Assembly: GCA_900758475.1 (NCBI GenBank)
Contig: CAAERQ010000033.1
Coordinates: 1 to 64,000 of the forward strand
Length of the DNA stretch: 64,000 bases
Reading direction: 5' to 3'
From: an uncultured Collinsella sp.
Lineage (GTDB): Bacteria; Actinomycetota; Coriobacteriia; Coriobacteriales; Coriobacteriaceae
Shown here: positions 33,976 to 43,582 of the stretch, piece after piece
How positions within the stretch are numbered: the stretch's first letter is position 1
Layout of the letters: each line of letters opens with the position of its first letter
Translations under genes and position numbers: made by a program
The notes under the pieces: model-generated
Told to the model about the DNA's origin: nothing
Databases searched by the model: none
The model's input: only the letters and a program-made list of their open reading frames with translations

Positions 33976-35289
33976 CTACAGGCGCTCGCGAACCGCCTCG
34001 ACAACGTTGGCCAAATCGACCAGTACCTCGTCGTGGCTCTGCATGTCGCGCACCTTGACCTTGCCGGCGGCAAGCTCGTCGCCACCCAGGACTAGGATGA
34101 GCTTGGCGCCCACCTTATCGGCCTGCTTAAACTGGGCCTTGAGCGAACGGCCCTGATAGTCGGCCTCGGTCACAATCCCTGCAGCGCGAAGCTGCTGCGT
34201 AATGGTAAAGACGTTCTGACGCAGCTCCTTGCCGGCGTTGGCAACGTAGACGCACGGGACCTCCTCGGCACCCAGGTCGCTGCCAAAGGCCTGCAGGGCC
34301 AGCAGGGCGCGCTCAAAACCGACAGCGAAGCCGACGCCTGCCGTGGGCTTGCCGCCCTCGAGCTCGACCAAGCCGTCATAGCGACCGCCGCCACCGATGG
34401 AGCCGACGCCGGCACCGGGAGCCTCGACCTCAAAGACGGTACGGGTGTAGTAGTCCAGGCCACGCACCAAGGTGGGATCCTCGACATACTCGATACCCGC
34501 CGCATCCAGATAGCGCTTGACTTGCTCGTAGTGCTCGCGGCACTCGTCGCACAGGTTGTCGCCCATCAGCGGAGCGTTGGCCATGATCTCGCGGCAATGG
34601 TCGTTCTTGCAGTCGAAGGCGCGCAGCGGGTTGAGCTCGGCGCGCTCGCGGCACTCGTCGCACATCTCGTCGGCGTGATCGAGGATAAACTGCTTGACCT
34701 GCTCGCGATATGCCGGACGGCACTGCGCATCGCCCATCGAGTTAATAAGCAGGCGAAGCTTGGACAGATCGAAGCCCAGGCGCTTGTAGAACTCCATGAG
34801 CATGATGATGCACTCGGCGTCGGCAGCCGGATCGGGAGCGCCGAGCCACTCGATGCCCACCTGGTGGAACTGGCGCAGGCGACCCTTCTGGGGACGCTCG
34901 CCACGGAACATGGCCTCGGCGTAATAGGCCTTAAACGGCGTGGAGCCCTGGGGCACCAGGTTGTTCTCCACGACGGCGCGCACCACGCCGGCCGTGCCCT
35001 CGGGGCGAAGCGCCAAGCGCTGCTTGGGCTTGAGCTTGGTATCGGTACCCTCGGTAAAGACGCGCTCCAGGTTGGCGCCGCTGAACACGCGGAACATCTC
35101 CTTGCGCACGACGTCGGTCGACTGGCCGATGCCGTGGACAAACACGTCCACCTGCTCGATCGCGGGCGTCTCGATGGGCTTAAAGCCAAACGGCTCGAAC
35201 ACGCCGGCCGCAATCTGCTGCATCTTCTGCCAGGCGCGCATCTCGGCGCCGATAAGGTCGCGGGTTCCCTCCGCCTTCTGTGCCTGCAT
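33976..35289 (-). CDS. hisS: Histidyl-tRNA synthetase
   Basis: 437 residues. Class II motif 1 lies near PIETPAIEQVDVFVHGIGQS, motif 2 in FRGERPQKGRLRQFHQVGIE, the histidine motifs are VRGLDYYTRTVFEVEAPG and SIGGGGRYDGLVELEGGKPT, and the C-terminal anticodon domain contains the Cys pairs CDECRERA and CDECREH of an insertion. Start at the ATG 35289: GAAAGGTG is at the right distance, whereas the upstream TTG is too close. Single gene, with a terminator behind it. Confidence 0.97.
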   Translation of the reverse strand: MQAQKAEGTRDLIGAEMRAWQKMQQIAAGVFEPFGFKPIETPAIEQVDVFVHGIGQSTDVVRKEMFRVFSGANLERVFTEGTDTKLKPKQRLALRPEGTAGVVRAVVENNLVPQGSTPFKAYYAEAMFRGERPQKGRLRQFHQVGIEWLGAPDPAADAECIIMLMEFYKRLGFDLSKLRLLINSMGDAQCRPAYREQVKQFILDHADEMCDECRERAELNPLRAFDCKNDHCREIMANAPLMGDNLCDECREHYEQVKRYLDAAGIEYVEDPTLVRGLDYYTRTVFEVEAPGAGVGSIGGGGRYDGLVELEGGKPTAGVGFAVGFERALLALQAFGSDLGAEEVPCVYVANAGKELRQNVFTITQQLRAAGIVTEADYQGRSLKAQFKQADKVGAKLILVLGGDELAAGKVKVRDMQSHDEVLVDLANVVEAVRERL

Positions 35290-35354
35290 GGGCAAACACC
35301 TTTCTTTTGTATCGCGTCATAGGTAGTGGTCATTATACGGCACAAAAACAAAAC

Positions 35355-35414
35355 GCGGCGGCGCGTCTGACCGAACGAGGGTATGGGGACTCGTTCGGCC
35401 AGACGCGCCGCCGC
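35355..35414. repeat. 60-bp near-perfect palindrome
   Basis: Arms of 15 + 9 bp with one A/C mismatch (35355-35379 and 35390-35414), loop ggtatgggga. The minus strand continues with GTTTTGTTTTTGTG, so it could stop transcripts running toward hisS. Confidence 0.7.
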
Positions 35415-35421
35415 TGTTTGT

Positions 35422-35483
35422 GATCCGTTTTCCTCCGTCCCCTTCGGATCACGCGACCCCTTGGGGACGGAGGAAAACGGATC
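35422..35483. repeat. 62-bp palindrome with perfect 21-bp arms
   Basis: Arms 35422-35442 and 35463-35483 are fully complementary with a 20-nt loop. It sits 7 nt from the previous palindrome, in the 304-nt gap between hisS and the MFS remnant. Arm sequence is unrelated to other palindromes in the window. No other signal is visible in the gap. Confidence 0.7.
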
Positions 35484-35593
35484 ATTTCGTAGGCCCGTGG
35501 CCGCCTTGGAAACAGAATGATGGTACGAGCATCCATTCGGCTTCCAGGGCAGCCACAGACAGAACGGGGCGAACGGAAAAGAGCGACGGGCGT

Positions 35594-35770
35594 CTACTCC
35601 CCCGCCACGCTCGCGCGCAGCTTGGCGGCGATGGGCTCGGATGCCAGCAGGAACACGAGCATGACCGCGGAGCACGCCAGGCACACAATCCAGGTGCTCG
35701 CAAAGGAGCCCGTGGCATCGAACAGCACGCCCGAGACGATGGCGCCGGTAGTGCCCAAGATTGCCTTGAA
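35594..35770 (-). pseudogene. C-terminal fragment of an MFS transporter
   Basis: About 58 residues with the look of the last two membrane spans of a major facilitator protein (ILGTTGAIVSGVLFDATGSF then TWIVCLACSAVMLVFLLASE). The frame continues a few codons upstream into unrelated, palindromic sequence and lacks the other ten spans. It appears to be the tail of a transporter lost by deletion, joined to the end of the M20 hydrolase gene. Not expected to function. Confidence 0.7.
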
Positions 35771-35834
35771 AGACAAGGGCATAGGCCTTATGGCCATGCC
35801 CGCAGGCTTGAAAGGCAAGGTTGGGTACTACCGG
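35745..35834. repeat. 90-bp quasi-palindrome at the MFS/M20 junction
   Basis: Symmetric about 35789/35790. Roughly three quarters of positions pair, including ccggtagt/actaccgg, ttgcctt/aaggcaa and ggcc ttat ggcc. One arm is MFS-fragment coding sequence; the other contains the stop codon of the M20 gene. Confidence 0.65.
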
Positions 35835-37122
35835 TGGTCGGCGATATAGCCCAAAGCGACCGCCGTGTAAGCCGCGGCGCCAAGTGGCAGCTCGGCATCG
35901 CTAAAACGTGCCTTGGGATGATGCTGAGCAAAATGCTCGTCCGTATCAGTCACGGCAGCGCCCACGGTAAAGTACGCACTCGGAATCTCGCTCGAAATCA
36001 ACGCGAAGTCCTCGCTCACCATGGCGTGGAACAGCGGCAAGAAGGCGGACTTGGGCAGCACCGCGCCCACGTAGCCAAGCGACGCCTGGGTCATGTCGTC
36101 ATCGAGTACGAGTGGGGGAACATCCGAGAGCGTCTCGATAGTCGCCGGCGTACGATAGGTCGTGGCAACACCTTTGACGACCTCCGCGATGCGGGTCTTG
36201 AGGTGTTCCATGAGCTCGACGTCGAAGCCGCGCAGCGTTCCCTCGAGCACACAAGTGTCGGGGATGACATTTGCGGCTTGACCGCCGGCGAACTTGCCAA
36301 CGGTAAGCGCGACCTCCTTGGCCGCCGGCACCTCGCGGGAGATGAGCTCCTGAAGCGCCAGATGCACATGGACGCCGGCCGTGATGGGGTCGATGCAGAT
36401 CTCGGGGCTCGAGCCATGGCCGCCCTTGCCCTGCAGCGTGATGCGGAAACCGTACACGCCCGAGAGCGCCGGACTGCCGTAAAGCACCAGGCCAAGCGGC
36501 GACTGGCTATTGACATGCATGGCAAAGGCGACCTGAGGACGCGGGTTCTGCAGCAGACCGTCGGCGATGGCGGCGCGGGCACCCTCAAAGGTTTCCTCGC
36601 CCGGCTGGAACAGCAACTTAACCGTGGCGTTGGCATCAACAAGCTCTGCCTCGCGTGCTTTGAGCATACGAGCCGCACCAAGCAGCGCCGTCGCGTGCAT
36701 ATCGTGTCCGCATGCGTGCATGCAGCCGTTGGTGGATGCAAAGGGCTCGCCGGATTCCTCGGTAACGGGCAGGGCATCCATGTCGCCACGCAGCATAACG
36801 ACCGTACCGGCCTGTTCGTCCGTGCAAACGCCATTGCCCCGGGCCGCGGCGGCACCGGCGCCGACAAGGCCCACAACGCAGGAACCATCGACGAGCGTGG
36901 CAAATGGGATGTCCATCTCGGTCAGGCGCGCTTGAATATACGCAGAGGTCTGTGGGAGGCTATTACCCAGCTCGGGCATCTGGTGTAGATCGTGTCGCCA
37001 CGCAGCGAGCTCGTCTGCAAAAGCCTGAGCTTCGCAACAAGACCGTCACCGATAGCGGTCTGCGCCGCTGCGGTGGCCTTGGACGCTGATTGCGGTTGAA
37101 GATCGGACAAAGCTGGTGCCAT
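35828..37122 (-). pseudogene. M20D amidohydrolase (HipO/amino-acid N-deacylase type) with frameshift near the start
   Basis: The body (383 codons from 36979) has the M20 metal motifs GCMHACGHDMHATALLGAAR, PGEETFEGARAA and GKGGHGSSPEICIDPITAGV, and a final HHPKARF. Such enzymes remove acyl groups from amino acids. The true start is ATG 37122 with GGAGGGCATCT, opening MAPALSDLQPQSAS..., but that frame leaves the conserved path after GDGLVAK. The conserved N-terminal EAQAFADELAAWRHDLHQ then MPELG reads in another frame. A one-base deletion near 37035 (GTTGC-GAAGCT) explains both. Either a real recent pseudogene or a sequence error; without correction the first 45 or so residues are lost. Confidence 0.75.
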
Positions 37123-37207
37123 AGATGCCCTCCAGTATCGTTTTTGCAGCAAGCACTTTGATAGCATAAAGTGCAAGGTACTACTTTAAGGGCGAGGCAT
37201 AAAAAAT

Positions 37208-37226
37208 GCCGCCCCGGGAGGGCGGC
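37208..37226 (-). terminator. Terminator of the DMT exporter gene
   Basis: gccgcc/ggcggc stem with a 7-nt loop, followed on the minus strand by ATTTTTTATG. Confidence 0.85.
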
Positions 37227-37238
37227 GCAACAAGTTGT

Positions 37239-38222
37239 TTACAATTGCGGGCGCGGCTTTCGACGCAAAAAATCGAAGTGAGTCTCGCTCAAGATAATCG
37301 ACAGGAAGATGAGCGCGAAGCCGGCGAGCAGGCGCGAGGTGAGCGCCTCCCCCATCAGCAGCACCGAGAACAGCACACCCGAAGGCGACTCCATCGAAAG
37401 GAGCAGCGAGCCCGTCGAGGCCGGGACATGCGCCAGGCCGACGTTTTGGATGAGCAGAGCCGCGCATGTGCAGCCCACCGAGAGAAACGCCATCGCACTG
37501 ATAAAGCTCGGCGTCCACACGGACAGAGGCGCTTGGGTCTCGAATAGCAGCGACGTTGCCAGGCTCAGCACGCCGTTGCCCACAAACATCCAAAACGTGA
37601 TGACGTTGATGTCCATTTTGCGACCGTACTTGGCAGTTACCGCCATCTGGATGGCGAAAAAGGCCGCACCCGCCAGCGTAATGACGTCACCAATGTTGAA
37701 TTCAACGCTATCGAGTGCGACGAGGCCAATGCCCGCTAGGCACAGCAGCGCGGCACCCAAGTTGTAGCGCGTGAGCTTTTCGCCGCTCAGGAAATAGCTC
37801 GCGAACGGCACAAGGATGCAATACGTGCCCGTCAAAAAAGCATTCTTGCCCGCCGTAGTATGTGCCAGACCGACCGTCTGCAACGCATAGGCCGCCCACA
37901 TGAGCACGCCCATACTCAGGCCAACGATCAGGTTGCGAGCGTTGAGGTGCGCGATGATGCGCTTGTGGAAGACGGCAAACATGACCAACGCTGCGGGCAG
38001 AAAGCGTACATAGAGCAGCGCGAACACCGGAATGGTGCCGAGTGCGTCCTTCATAGTGGTAAAGGAGTAGCCCCAGATGACCGCCACCGAAAGGAGCAGA
38101 ACCTTCCAGAACAGCGGCGAGCGAGCGCCGGCACCACGGGGAATACCGCCCGCGCCCAAATCCTCATGGGCTACTGGGCTATCGGGCAAGTTTTCGATTT
38201 CGTTGGCAGCGTATTGGGCCAT
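37239..38222 (-). CDS. DMT-superfamily (EamA) transporter
   Basis: About 327 residues with ten hydrophobic spans arranged as two EamA repeats. Repeat signatures are WKVLLLSVAVIWGYSFTTMK and the glycine-rich ends SMGVLMWAAYALQTVGLAHT and LIQNVGLAHVPASTGSLLLS, then MESPSGVLFSVLLMGEALTS. Typical exporters of amino acids or metabolites; the substrate is not predictable. The start at 38222 is preceded by GCGAGGATGTTCC. Monocistronic, terminators on both sides. Confidence 0.9.
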   Translation of the reverse strand: MAQYAANEIENLPDSPVAHEDLGAGGIPRGAGARSPLFWKVLLLSVAVIWGYSFTTMKDALGTIPVFALLYVRFLPAALVMFAVFHKRIIAHLNARNLIVGLSMGVLMWAAYALQTVGLAHTTAGKNAFLTGTYCILVPFASYFLSGEKLTRYNLGAALLCLAGIGLVALDSVEFNIGDVITLAGAAFFAIQMAVTAKYGRKMDINVITFWMFVGNGVLSLATSLLFETQAPLSVWTPSFISAMAFLSVGCTCAALLIQNVGLAHVPASTGSLLLSMESPSGVLFSVLLMGEALTSRLLAGFALIFLSIILSETHFDFLRRKPRPQL

Positions 38223-38298
38223 GGAACATCCTCGCACTCAATCTGGGCGTGGTGTCCGCACGCGTATGGCTGCGTGCCGCCTCATGGTCAAATAAAAA

Positions 38299-38328
38299 CG
38301 GGACGCACCGGACCCCCGGCACGCCCCG
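38299..38328 (-). terminator. Terminator downstream of the YhgE/Pip pair
   Basis: Long GC-rich stem (cggg.cg..ccgg...ccgg..cg.cccg pattern) with the minus strand continuing TTTTTATTTG. Confidence 0.75.
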
Positions 38329-38422
38329 CTACTGTAGCAATAACCAGCGTTGCACCGCAATCCAGCCCACTAAAGCGTCGGCAAAGTGAACCTCGATGTT
38401 TTGCCAATGTCACGCTGTCGCG

Positions 38423-40612
38423 CTAAATAAGTTTCGTGCTTTCAAGCTTTTCGATGATCCAGTCGTTGGCTTTGATGACCGGGCGGCGGAAGACGACGCC
38501 CAGGGCCAACGACGGAATCAGGTAGCTCGCCAAGATGCCCAGCTCAATCCAGTACTCCATATGGTAGGCACCGGCCATGGCGGCGTGCATGGCGTTGATG
38601 CCGTGGGTAAACGGCAGGAACGGGTAGATCGCCTGGAACACGGGACCGGTCATCTCGATGGGGAACGTACCGCCCGAACCGCCGACCTGCATGACCAGCA
38701 GCACGACGGCGAGGGCCTTACCGATATCTCCAAACGATACCGTAAGCGTGTAGACGATATTGGAGAACACGAGGCTCGCGACCCAGCCGGCAAGCACAAA
38801 CTGCAGGGGGTTGTCGCACTGAATGCCAAAGAACAGAATGTCGCCCGCGCACACGAGCGTTGCCTGCAGCAAGGCCAGACCGCCAAAGAACAGATAACGG
38901 CCCAGGTAGATCTCGTGCAGGCGCACGGGGATGAGCTCGTTGATAAGCTCATCGTCAACCGAGACCTTCATCATGGCCGCCAGTACGATCGAGCCGACCC
39001 ACAGCGATAGAATCGTGTAGAACGGCGCCATGGCCGAACCGTAGTTGCGAATCGGATAGACCGGCTTGCGGTCGAGTGCGACAGGGCCGGAAAGCGACAC
39101 GGCGAGGCCCTCGGGGTCGCTGCCAATCATTGTCTTAATCATGGCCAGGTCACCCGAGATCAGAGCGCTATCAAGCTCGTCCTTAAAGGCACTGATCTTG
39201 TTCGACGCCTCGCCCAGCTGATCGGAAGCCTTGTTGACCAGCTTTGCAGCCTTGGAGAGACACTTCGCGAGCGAACCAGAGGCGTCGGTCAGACCGCTCA
39301 CGGCGCTATCCAAGTCACCCGAGATACCGTTCAGGGAATCCAGAACGCCCGAAATGGTCTTCTTGAGCTCCTTGGCCTTAACCGAGAACGTAGAATCGTA
39401 GTCGGACTTGGCACCCGAGATACCTGCCTTGGCATCAGCGATGGCCTGGTCGACCTCGGCACGCGAGTTGTTGACCTCCGCCATGCCGTCCGAAAGGGAC
39501 TTTGCGGTCGCCGTCAGGTCCTTCGCATTGTTGCGGTACTCCACGGCAATTCTGCCCAGCGACGTCGCAGCGGACTTGAGGCCGTCTTTGAGCTTGTCAT
39601 CGCTCATCTGGTCGGCAAGGTTGCGGAGCCGATCGGCCATCGCATCGATATCGTCAGCACGCGTATTGAGCGCCGCTGCGGCTTCGTTGAGCTGAGACAC
39701 CGTAAGGTCAACATGCTGATTCGCGGCATCGAATGCCTTCGCAAGCTCGGCGGACACGTTGTCGAACGAGCCCGCGCTTCCGTCAATCGCCGCGTCAACG
39801 GCATCACTGGCGGCCTTGAGCGCTTCCTTGGAATCATTGATGCCGCTCTTGGCGTGCTCCATCAGCTGCTTCGTCGACTCATCAACGGTGCCCGTCTGCT
39901 TGAGCATGCCGCTCGCCGACGTCAACGAATCGGACGTAGAGCTCAAAATGCCCGCGAGCGATGTCGCGCTCGCCTGAACGTCCTGCAGGTCCTCGACCGA
40001 ATCGCCCAGCGTAGAGGACAGATTGGCGATAAAGTTGCTCACTTGGTCGGTGCTCATGTAATCGAGCAGGCTGGACACCGTCTTAAGGCCGATGGACGTG
40101 ATGGTCTTGGTAAAGGTCTCGTTGACCTGGCTCTGGACGGCGCTCGAGCCCTTCTCGGTCACGATCTGTGCGATGGCGTTGGCCTTCTGGTTCTCATAGA
40201 ACTCGATATCGGCGTGCTTCACGTCGGTCGAGAAGAGCGTCATCATGTCTGCGCTAAAACTTTTAGGGATAACAACGGCCGCATAGTATGCGCCCGACTT
40301 GACGCCCTCGATAGCTTTATCGCGATCGTTGAGCACAACCCAATCGAAGTTCTCGTTGCCGCGCAGGGTGGCGGTCACGTTTTCGCCCACGTTGACCTCG
40401 ACAGGGATCAAATCGCTCTCGTAACCCTCATCGGTGTTGACCACGGCGATCTTAAGATTGCCAGTGTTGCCGTACGGATCCCAGCTGCCAGCGATATTAA
40501 ACCACGCGTACAGGCACGGTACGATAATGAGACCCATCACGACAACCAAGCCGATTACGGAGCGAGACACGTTTTGGACATCGCGCTTAAACAGGTGCAG
40601 GATGTTTTTCAT
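38423..40612 (-). CDS. YhgE/Pip-domain membrane protein (second of pair)
   Basis: 729 residues. The N-terminal YhgE motif (LFKRDVQNVSRSVIGLVVVM then GLIIVPCLYAWFNIAGSWDP YGNT, given here in parts) is followed by a long extracytoplasmic coiled-coil region (about residues 200-480, heptads of Ala/Leu/Asp) and five to six C-terminal membrane spans (ILSLWVGSIVLAAMM ... YPFLPFTHGINAMHAAMAGA) of the ABC-2 type. Family members include the lactococcal phage infection protein Pip and ESX/T7-secretion-linked EsaA-like proteins; the exact role is unknown. Start ATG 40612, one base before the stop of the preceding gene, so coupled. Confidence 0.9.
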   Translation of the reverse strand: MKNILHLFKRDVQNVSRSVIGLVVVMGLIIVPCLYAWFNIAGSWDPYGNTGNLKIAVVNTDEGYESDLIPVEVNVGENVTATLRGNENFDWVVLNDRDKAIEGVKSGAYYAAVVIPKSFSADMMTLFSTDVKHADIEFYENQKANAIAQIVTEKGSSAVQSQVNETFTKTITSIGLKTVSSLLDYMSTDQVSNFIANLSSTLGDSVEDLQDVQASATSLAGILSSTSDSLTSASGMLKQTGTVDESTKQLMEHAKSGINDSKEALKAASDAVDAAIDGSAGSFDNVSAELAKAFDAANQHVDLTVSQLNEAAAALNTRADDIDAMADRLRNLADQMSDDKLKDGLKSAATSLGRIAVEYRNNAKDLTATAKSLSDGMAEVNNSRAEVDQAIADAKAGISGAKSDYDSTFSVKAKELKKTISGVLDSLNGISGDLDSAVSGLTDASGSLAKCLSKAAKLVNKASDQLGEASNKISAFKDELDSALISGDLAMIKTMIGSDPEGLAVSLSGPVALDRKPVYPIRNYGSAMAPFYTILSLWVGSIVLAAMMKVSVDDELINELIPVRLHEIYLGRYLFFGGLALLQATLVCAGDILFFGIQCDNPLQFVLAGWVASLVFSNIVYTLTVSFGDIGKALAVVLLVMQVGGSGGTFPIEMTGPVFQAIYPFLPFTHGINAMHAAMAGAYHMEYWIELGILASYLIPSLALGVVFRRPVIKANDWIIEKLESTKLI

Positions 40613-43438
40613 TTATGCCTCACCTCCTTTGGAGTGCTTGCCGAGCGGGGTGGTGTCCCCGTCGTTTCCGTTTACGTTGTCAACGCCATCGGCATCTTGA
40701 GCCTTACGATGCGCACCGATATGCGGCAGACGGCTCGTAGGCTGTTCGCCGCCCTTGGCACCACGCTCGCTGGCGTTGAGGCCAAACATGCGACGGGCGG
40801 CAGGGATGGCGGCCGTGTGCTCGCGCATCTCGCGGCGAAGGTCCTCGTCCGAAAGCGCCGAGATACGCATCTGGGTATTAAGGCTCGCGCGGATATATTC
40901 GATATTGATGAGCCAGCCACAGATGGCGATAACCGAAATGATCCAGATAACGAGCAGGATGATCTTGCCGTTATTGTCGATATCGAGCACCGTCGACAGT
41001 ACAAAGAGCAGGACCTGCACGCCTACCACGGCGGCAAAACCGCCCTTGATGTAGTACGGGTAGCGATGCTCAAACGCCACGGCATGATCGAGCAGCTCGC
41101 GACGGTACGAATCCGAATCGAGCATGACGCGCATGGCCGTGCGCAGCGAATAGCGCTGGCGCGGCAGGTCGTTGGACTCGCAGATCATGAGGCCCGTCGT
41201 GGAAAGCTGCTTATCAAAGAGCAGATTGAGGTTGAGCAGCAACGGGCGCAGCTGCAGACCGATAAAGAGCGCCACGATCAAGAACACGCCCAGGATGCAC
41301 AGGTTGAACAGGTAGTTGAACGAGTACATGCCGCCGACCGTCTCGCGCAGCAGATTGATGCCGTAGGTAAAGGGCAGCAGCGGATGCAGCCACTGGAAGA
41401 AGCCGGGCATCATCTCGATGGGATACATGCCCGACGAACCCGGAATCTGCACGATAACGAGAATGACACCGATAGCCTTGCCGATATGCTTAAACGTGGT
41501 GGACAGCGCATAGATGATGTTGACGTAGGTGAACGAGATAGCGATGCCGCCCAGCACGAACAGCAGCGGGTTGACGCACTGCACGCCAATCACTAGGTCG
41601 CCCACCGTAACGATGATGGCCTGGAACGCACCCAGGATCACCATCAGCAACCAGCGGCCAAAGTAGCCCTGACGCGCCGTAAAGCTACCGATGCCCTCGC
41701 GGTCGACCTCGAGCTTGTAGATAGCGATGAGCACATAGCCGCCTACCCACAGCGCCAGATTGGTGTAGAAGGGAGCGATGCCCGAGCCAAAGCTCTTGAC
41801 CGGATAGATTGACTTGGACGTCAGCTCAACCGGAGATGCCATGAAATCTGCCACGTCATTGACGTCGACGTCCATGAGGTCGGCCAACTCGCCCATAGAC
41901 TCAGAGGTCTGCAGCGCCGCAATGTCATTGGCGGCGGTCGCGAGCTTGTCCTGAACCTTGGCAAGGGAGGCATCGGTTTGAGACAGCGTGGTCTTTGCCT
42001 GCTTGAGCGTGGCGTCGAGCTGCGCCAGCGTGCCGCGCGCGCTCGCTATCGTGGGGGTCATACCCGATACAATGCCGGTCAAATCGCCCGAAACGGCGGC
42101 AAAGGAGTCAAGCGCGCTCGAAGCCTTCGGCAGCGCGTTCTGCCCCAGATCGGTCTGAGCCTGACCGAGGTTAGCCGTACCGGTCTGAATTGCCGCGTTG
42201 AGTGCGTTGCTCGCGCTTGAGATTGCCGTAGCGTCGTTTGCCATGGCGCTCGACTGTGCAGAAAGGCCATCCTTGATACTCTGCAGCTTCTGGTTTTGCT
42301 CGCGAAGCGAATTGATGGTCGATGCGATGCGCGCGTCAATTTCCTCGGAACCTGTCGACGTGTCATTGACGAGAATCTCCAAGTGCCCGATAACGGCCTT
42401 ATTGTGATCGATCGTCGCCTGGAGAGACTCGAGCGAGTTGTCGATGCGGGTGGTCGTAGATGTGACCGTACCCGTCAGCTTGCCAATCGCAGCGTTCGCG
42501 GAGGCTGACGTCTTGGTGAGTGCAAGGCTGCCCTCCGAAAGTGCCTTGGAGAGCGAGGTGATGGACTTGCCAGCCGTGGTGCGAGCTTCGCCCAGCAGGT
42601 CATTGCCCTGAGCGATTGCCTGCGTTAGCGAAGGCGCCTGTCCCTGCAGGCCCGCCAACGCAGCATCGGCCGAAGCAATCGAGCTGCTTGTCTTGTCGAT
42701 GGCGGTGTTCATATCGCCGATGGAATCACGTACTTCGCCCAGGGTATCAGACGCTTCGGACACCGAACCAGCCAGCGAATCCTGGGTCTGGGTCGCTTTG
42801 TCCTTTAAATCGACTCCGGCATCTTTCGCGATTCCGGCAACAGTCTCGCCCACCGTAGAGACAAATTCCGAGTTGATCTGCTCCTCGATGGTATTGGCGC
42901 CAGTGTCGGTGACCTTGGGCGCAATAGCGCTCTTCTTCTCATTGACGTAGTACGTAAGCTTGGGCTGATGGTAGTTGCCGTCGAGCATTGAGACAAGATT
43001 GTCAGAGAAGTTCTTGGGGATCACGATGGCAGCGTAATATTCACCGCTCTCGACGCCCTCTTTGGCATCGGCGGCCGAATCGACGAAGGTCCAGCCCAGC
43101 TGATCGTTCTCTTTGAGCTGGTCGACAACCTTGTCGCCCGCATTGAGCTCGCCCACCAGATCGTTTTGAGTTCCTTGGTCATTGTTGGCGATGGCAATCT
43201 TGATGCCCTGGGTGTTTCCGTACGGATCCCAGTTTGCCACGATGTTGTACCAGGCATATAGCGAGGGAATGACACACACGCCCAGGGTAACCACCAAGGC
43301 GACGGGGTTCATAAGCAATCGCTTAATGTCGCGCTTAAAGATCGCAAAGGAGACCTTTGCGTTGGATAGTTTGCTGCCGAGACTCACGCTTGGACCATCC
43401 ATCCTGTCGTTGAATCGAATCGTACTATCGACAACCAT
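40613..43438 (-). CDS. YhgE/Pip-domain membrane protein (first of pair)
   Basis: About 941 residues. Same plan as its downstream partner: a first membrane span after FKRDIKRLLMNPVALVVTLG with YAWYNIVANWDPYGNTQG, a long coiled-coil extracellular region, then six spans (FYTNLALWVGGYVLIAIYKL ... LHPLLPFTYGINLLRETVGG). It has an extra C-terminal tail of about 200 residues with two more hydrophobic spans and a charged end. Start uncertain: ATG 43438 is given, ATG 43402 or TTG 43471 are alternatives, none with a strong Shine-Dalgarno. A palindrome over the promoter suggests TetR-type control. Overlaps the second gene's start, so an operon. Confidence 0.88.
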   Translation of the reverse strand: MVVDSTIRFNDRMDGPSVSLGSKLSNAKVSFAIFKRDIKRLLMNPVALVVTLGVCVIPSLYAWYNIVANWDPYGNTQGIKIAIANNDQGTQNDLVGELNAGDKVVDQLKENDQLGWTFVDSAADAKEGVESGEYYAAIVIPKNFSDNLVSMLDGNYHQPKLTYYVNEKKSAIAPKVTDTGANTIEEQINSEFVSTVGETVAGIAKDAGVDLKDKATQTQDSLAGSVSEASDTLGEVRDSIGDMNTAIDKTSSSIASADAALAGLQGQAPSLTQAIAQGNDLLGEARTTAGKSITSLSKALSEGSLALTKTSASANAAIGKLTGTVTSTTTRIDNSLESLQATIDHNKAVIGHLEILVNDTSTGSEEIDARIASTINSLREQNQKLQSIKDGLSAQSSAMANDATAISSASNALNAAIQTGTANLGQAQTDLGQNALPKASSALDSFAAVSGDLTGIVSGMTPTIASARGTLAQLDATLKQAKTTLSQTDASLAKVQDKLATAANDIAALQTSESMGELADLMDVDVNDVADFMASPVELTSKSIYPVKSFGSGIAPFYTNLALWVGGYVLIAIYKLEVDREGIGSFTARQGYFGRWLLMVILGAFQAIIVTVGDLVIGVQCVNPLLFVLGGIAISFTYVNIIYALSTTFKHIGKAIGVILVIVQIPGSSGMYPIEMMPGFFQWLHPLLPFTYGINLLRETVGGMYSFNYLFNLCILGVFLIVALFIGLQLRPLLLNLNLLFDKQLSTTGLMICESNDLPRQRYSLRTAMRVMLDSDSYRRELLDHAVAFEHRYPYYIKGGFAAVVGVQVLLFVLSTVLDIDNNGKIILLVIWIISVIAICGWLINIEYIRASLNTQMRISALSDEDLRREMREHTAAIPAARRMFGLNASERGAKGGEQPTSRLPHIGAHRKAQDADGVDNVNGNDGDTTPLGKHSKGGEA

Positions 43439-43494
43439 TGTACGTAGGCGCTTTAGTGTCTCACGGCACAATGGTGCTGAGTTTTGCGGGTAGC

Positions 43495-43530
43495 AATATA
43501 CTACGAAGAGGAGTTAACGTACAGATGTAC
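43495..43530 (-). promoter_or_regulatory. Promoter and palindromic operator of the YhgE/Pip operon
   Basis: TATATT (-10, minus strand, 43495-43500) with the palindrome gtacagatgtac (43519-43530) covering the expected -35. TetR-type repressors often bind such short palindromes at YhgE/Pip loci. Confidence 0.5.
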
Positions 43531-43582
43531 AGTATCTTAAATTCCCGCAGCTCCCAAAACCACAACCCGCACAAACTAGCAA

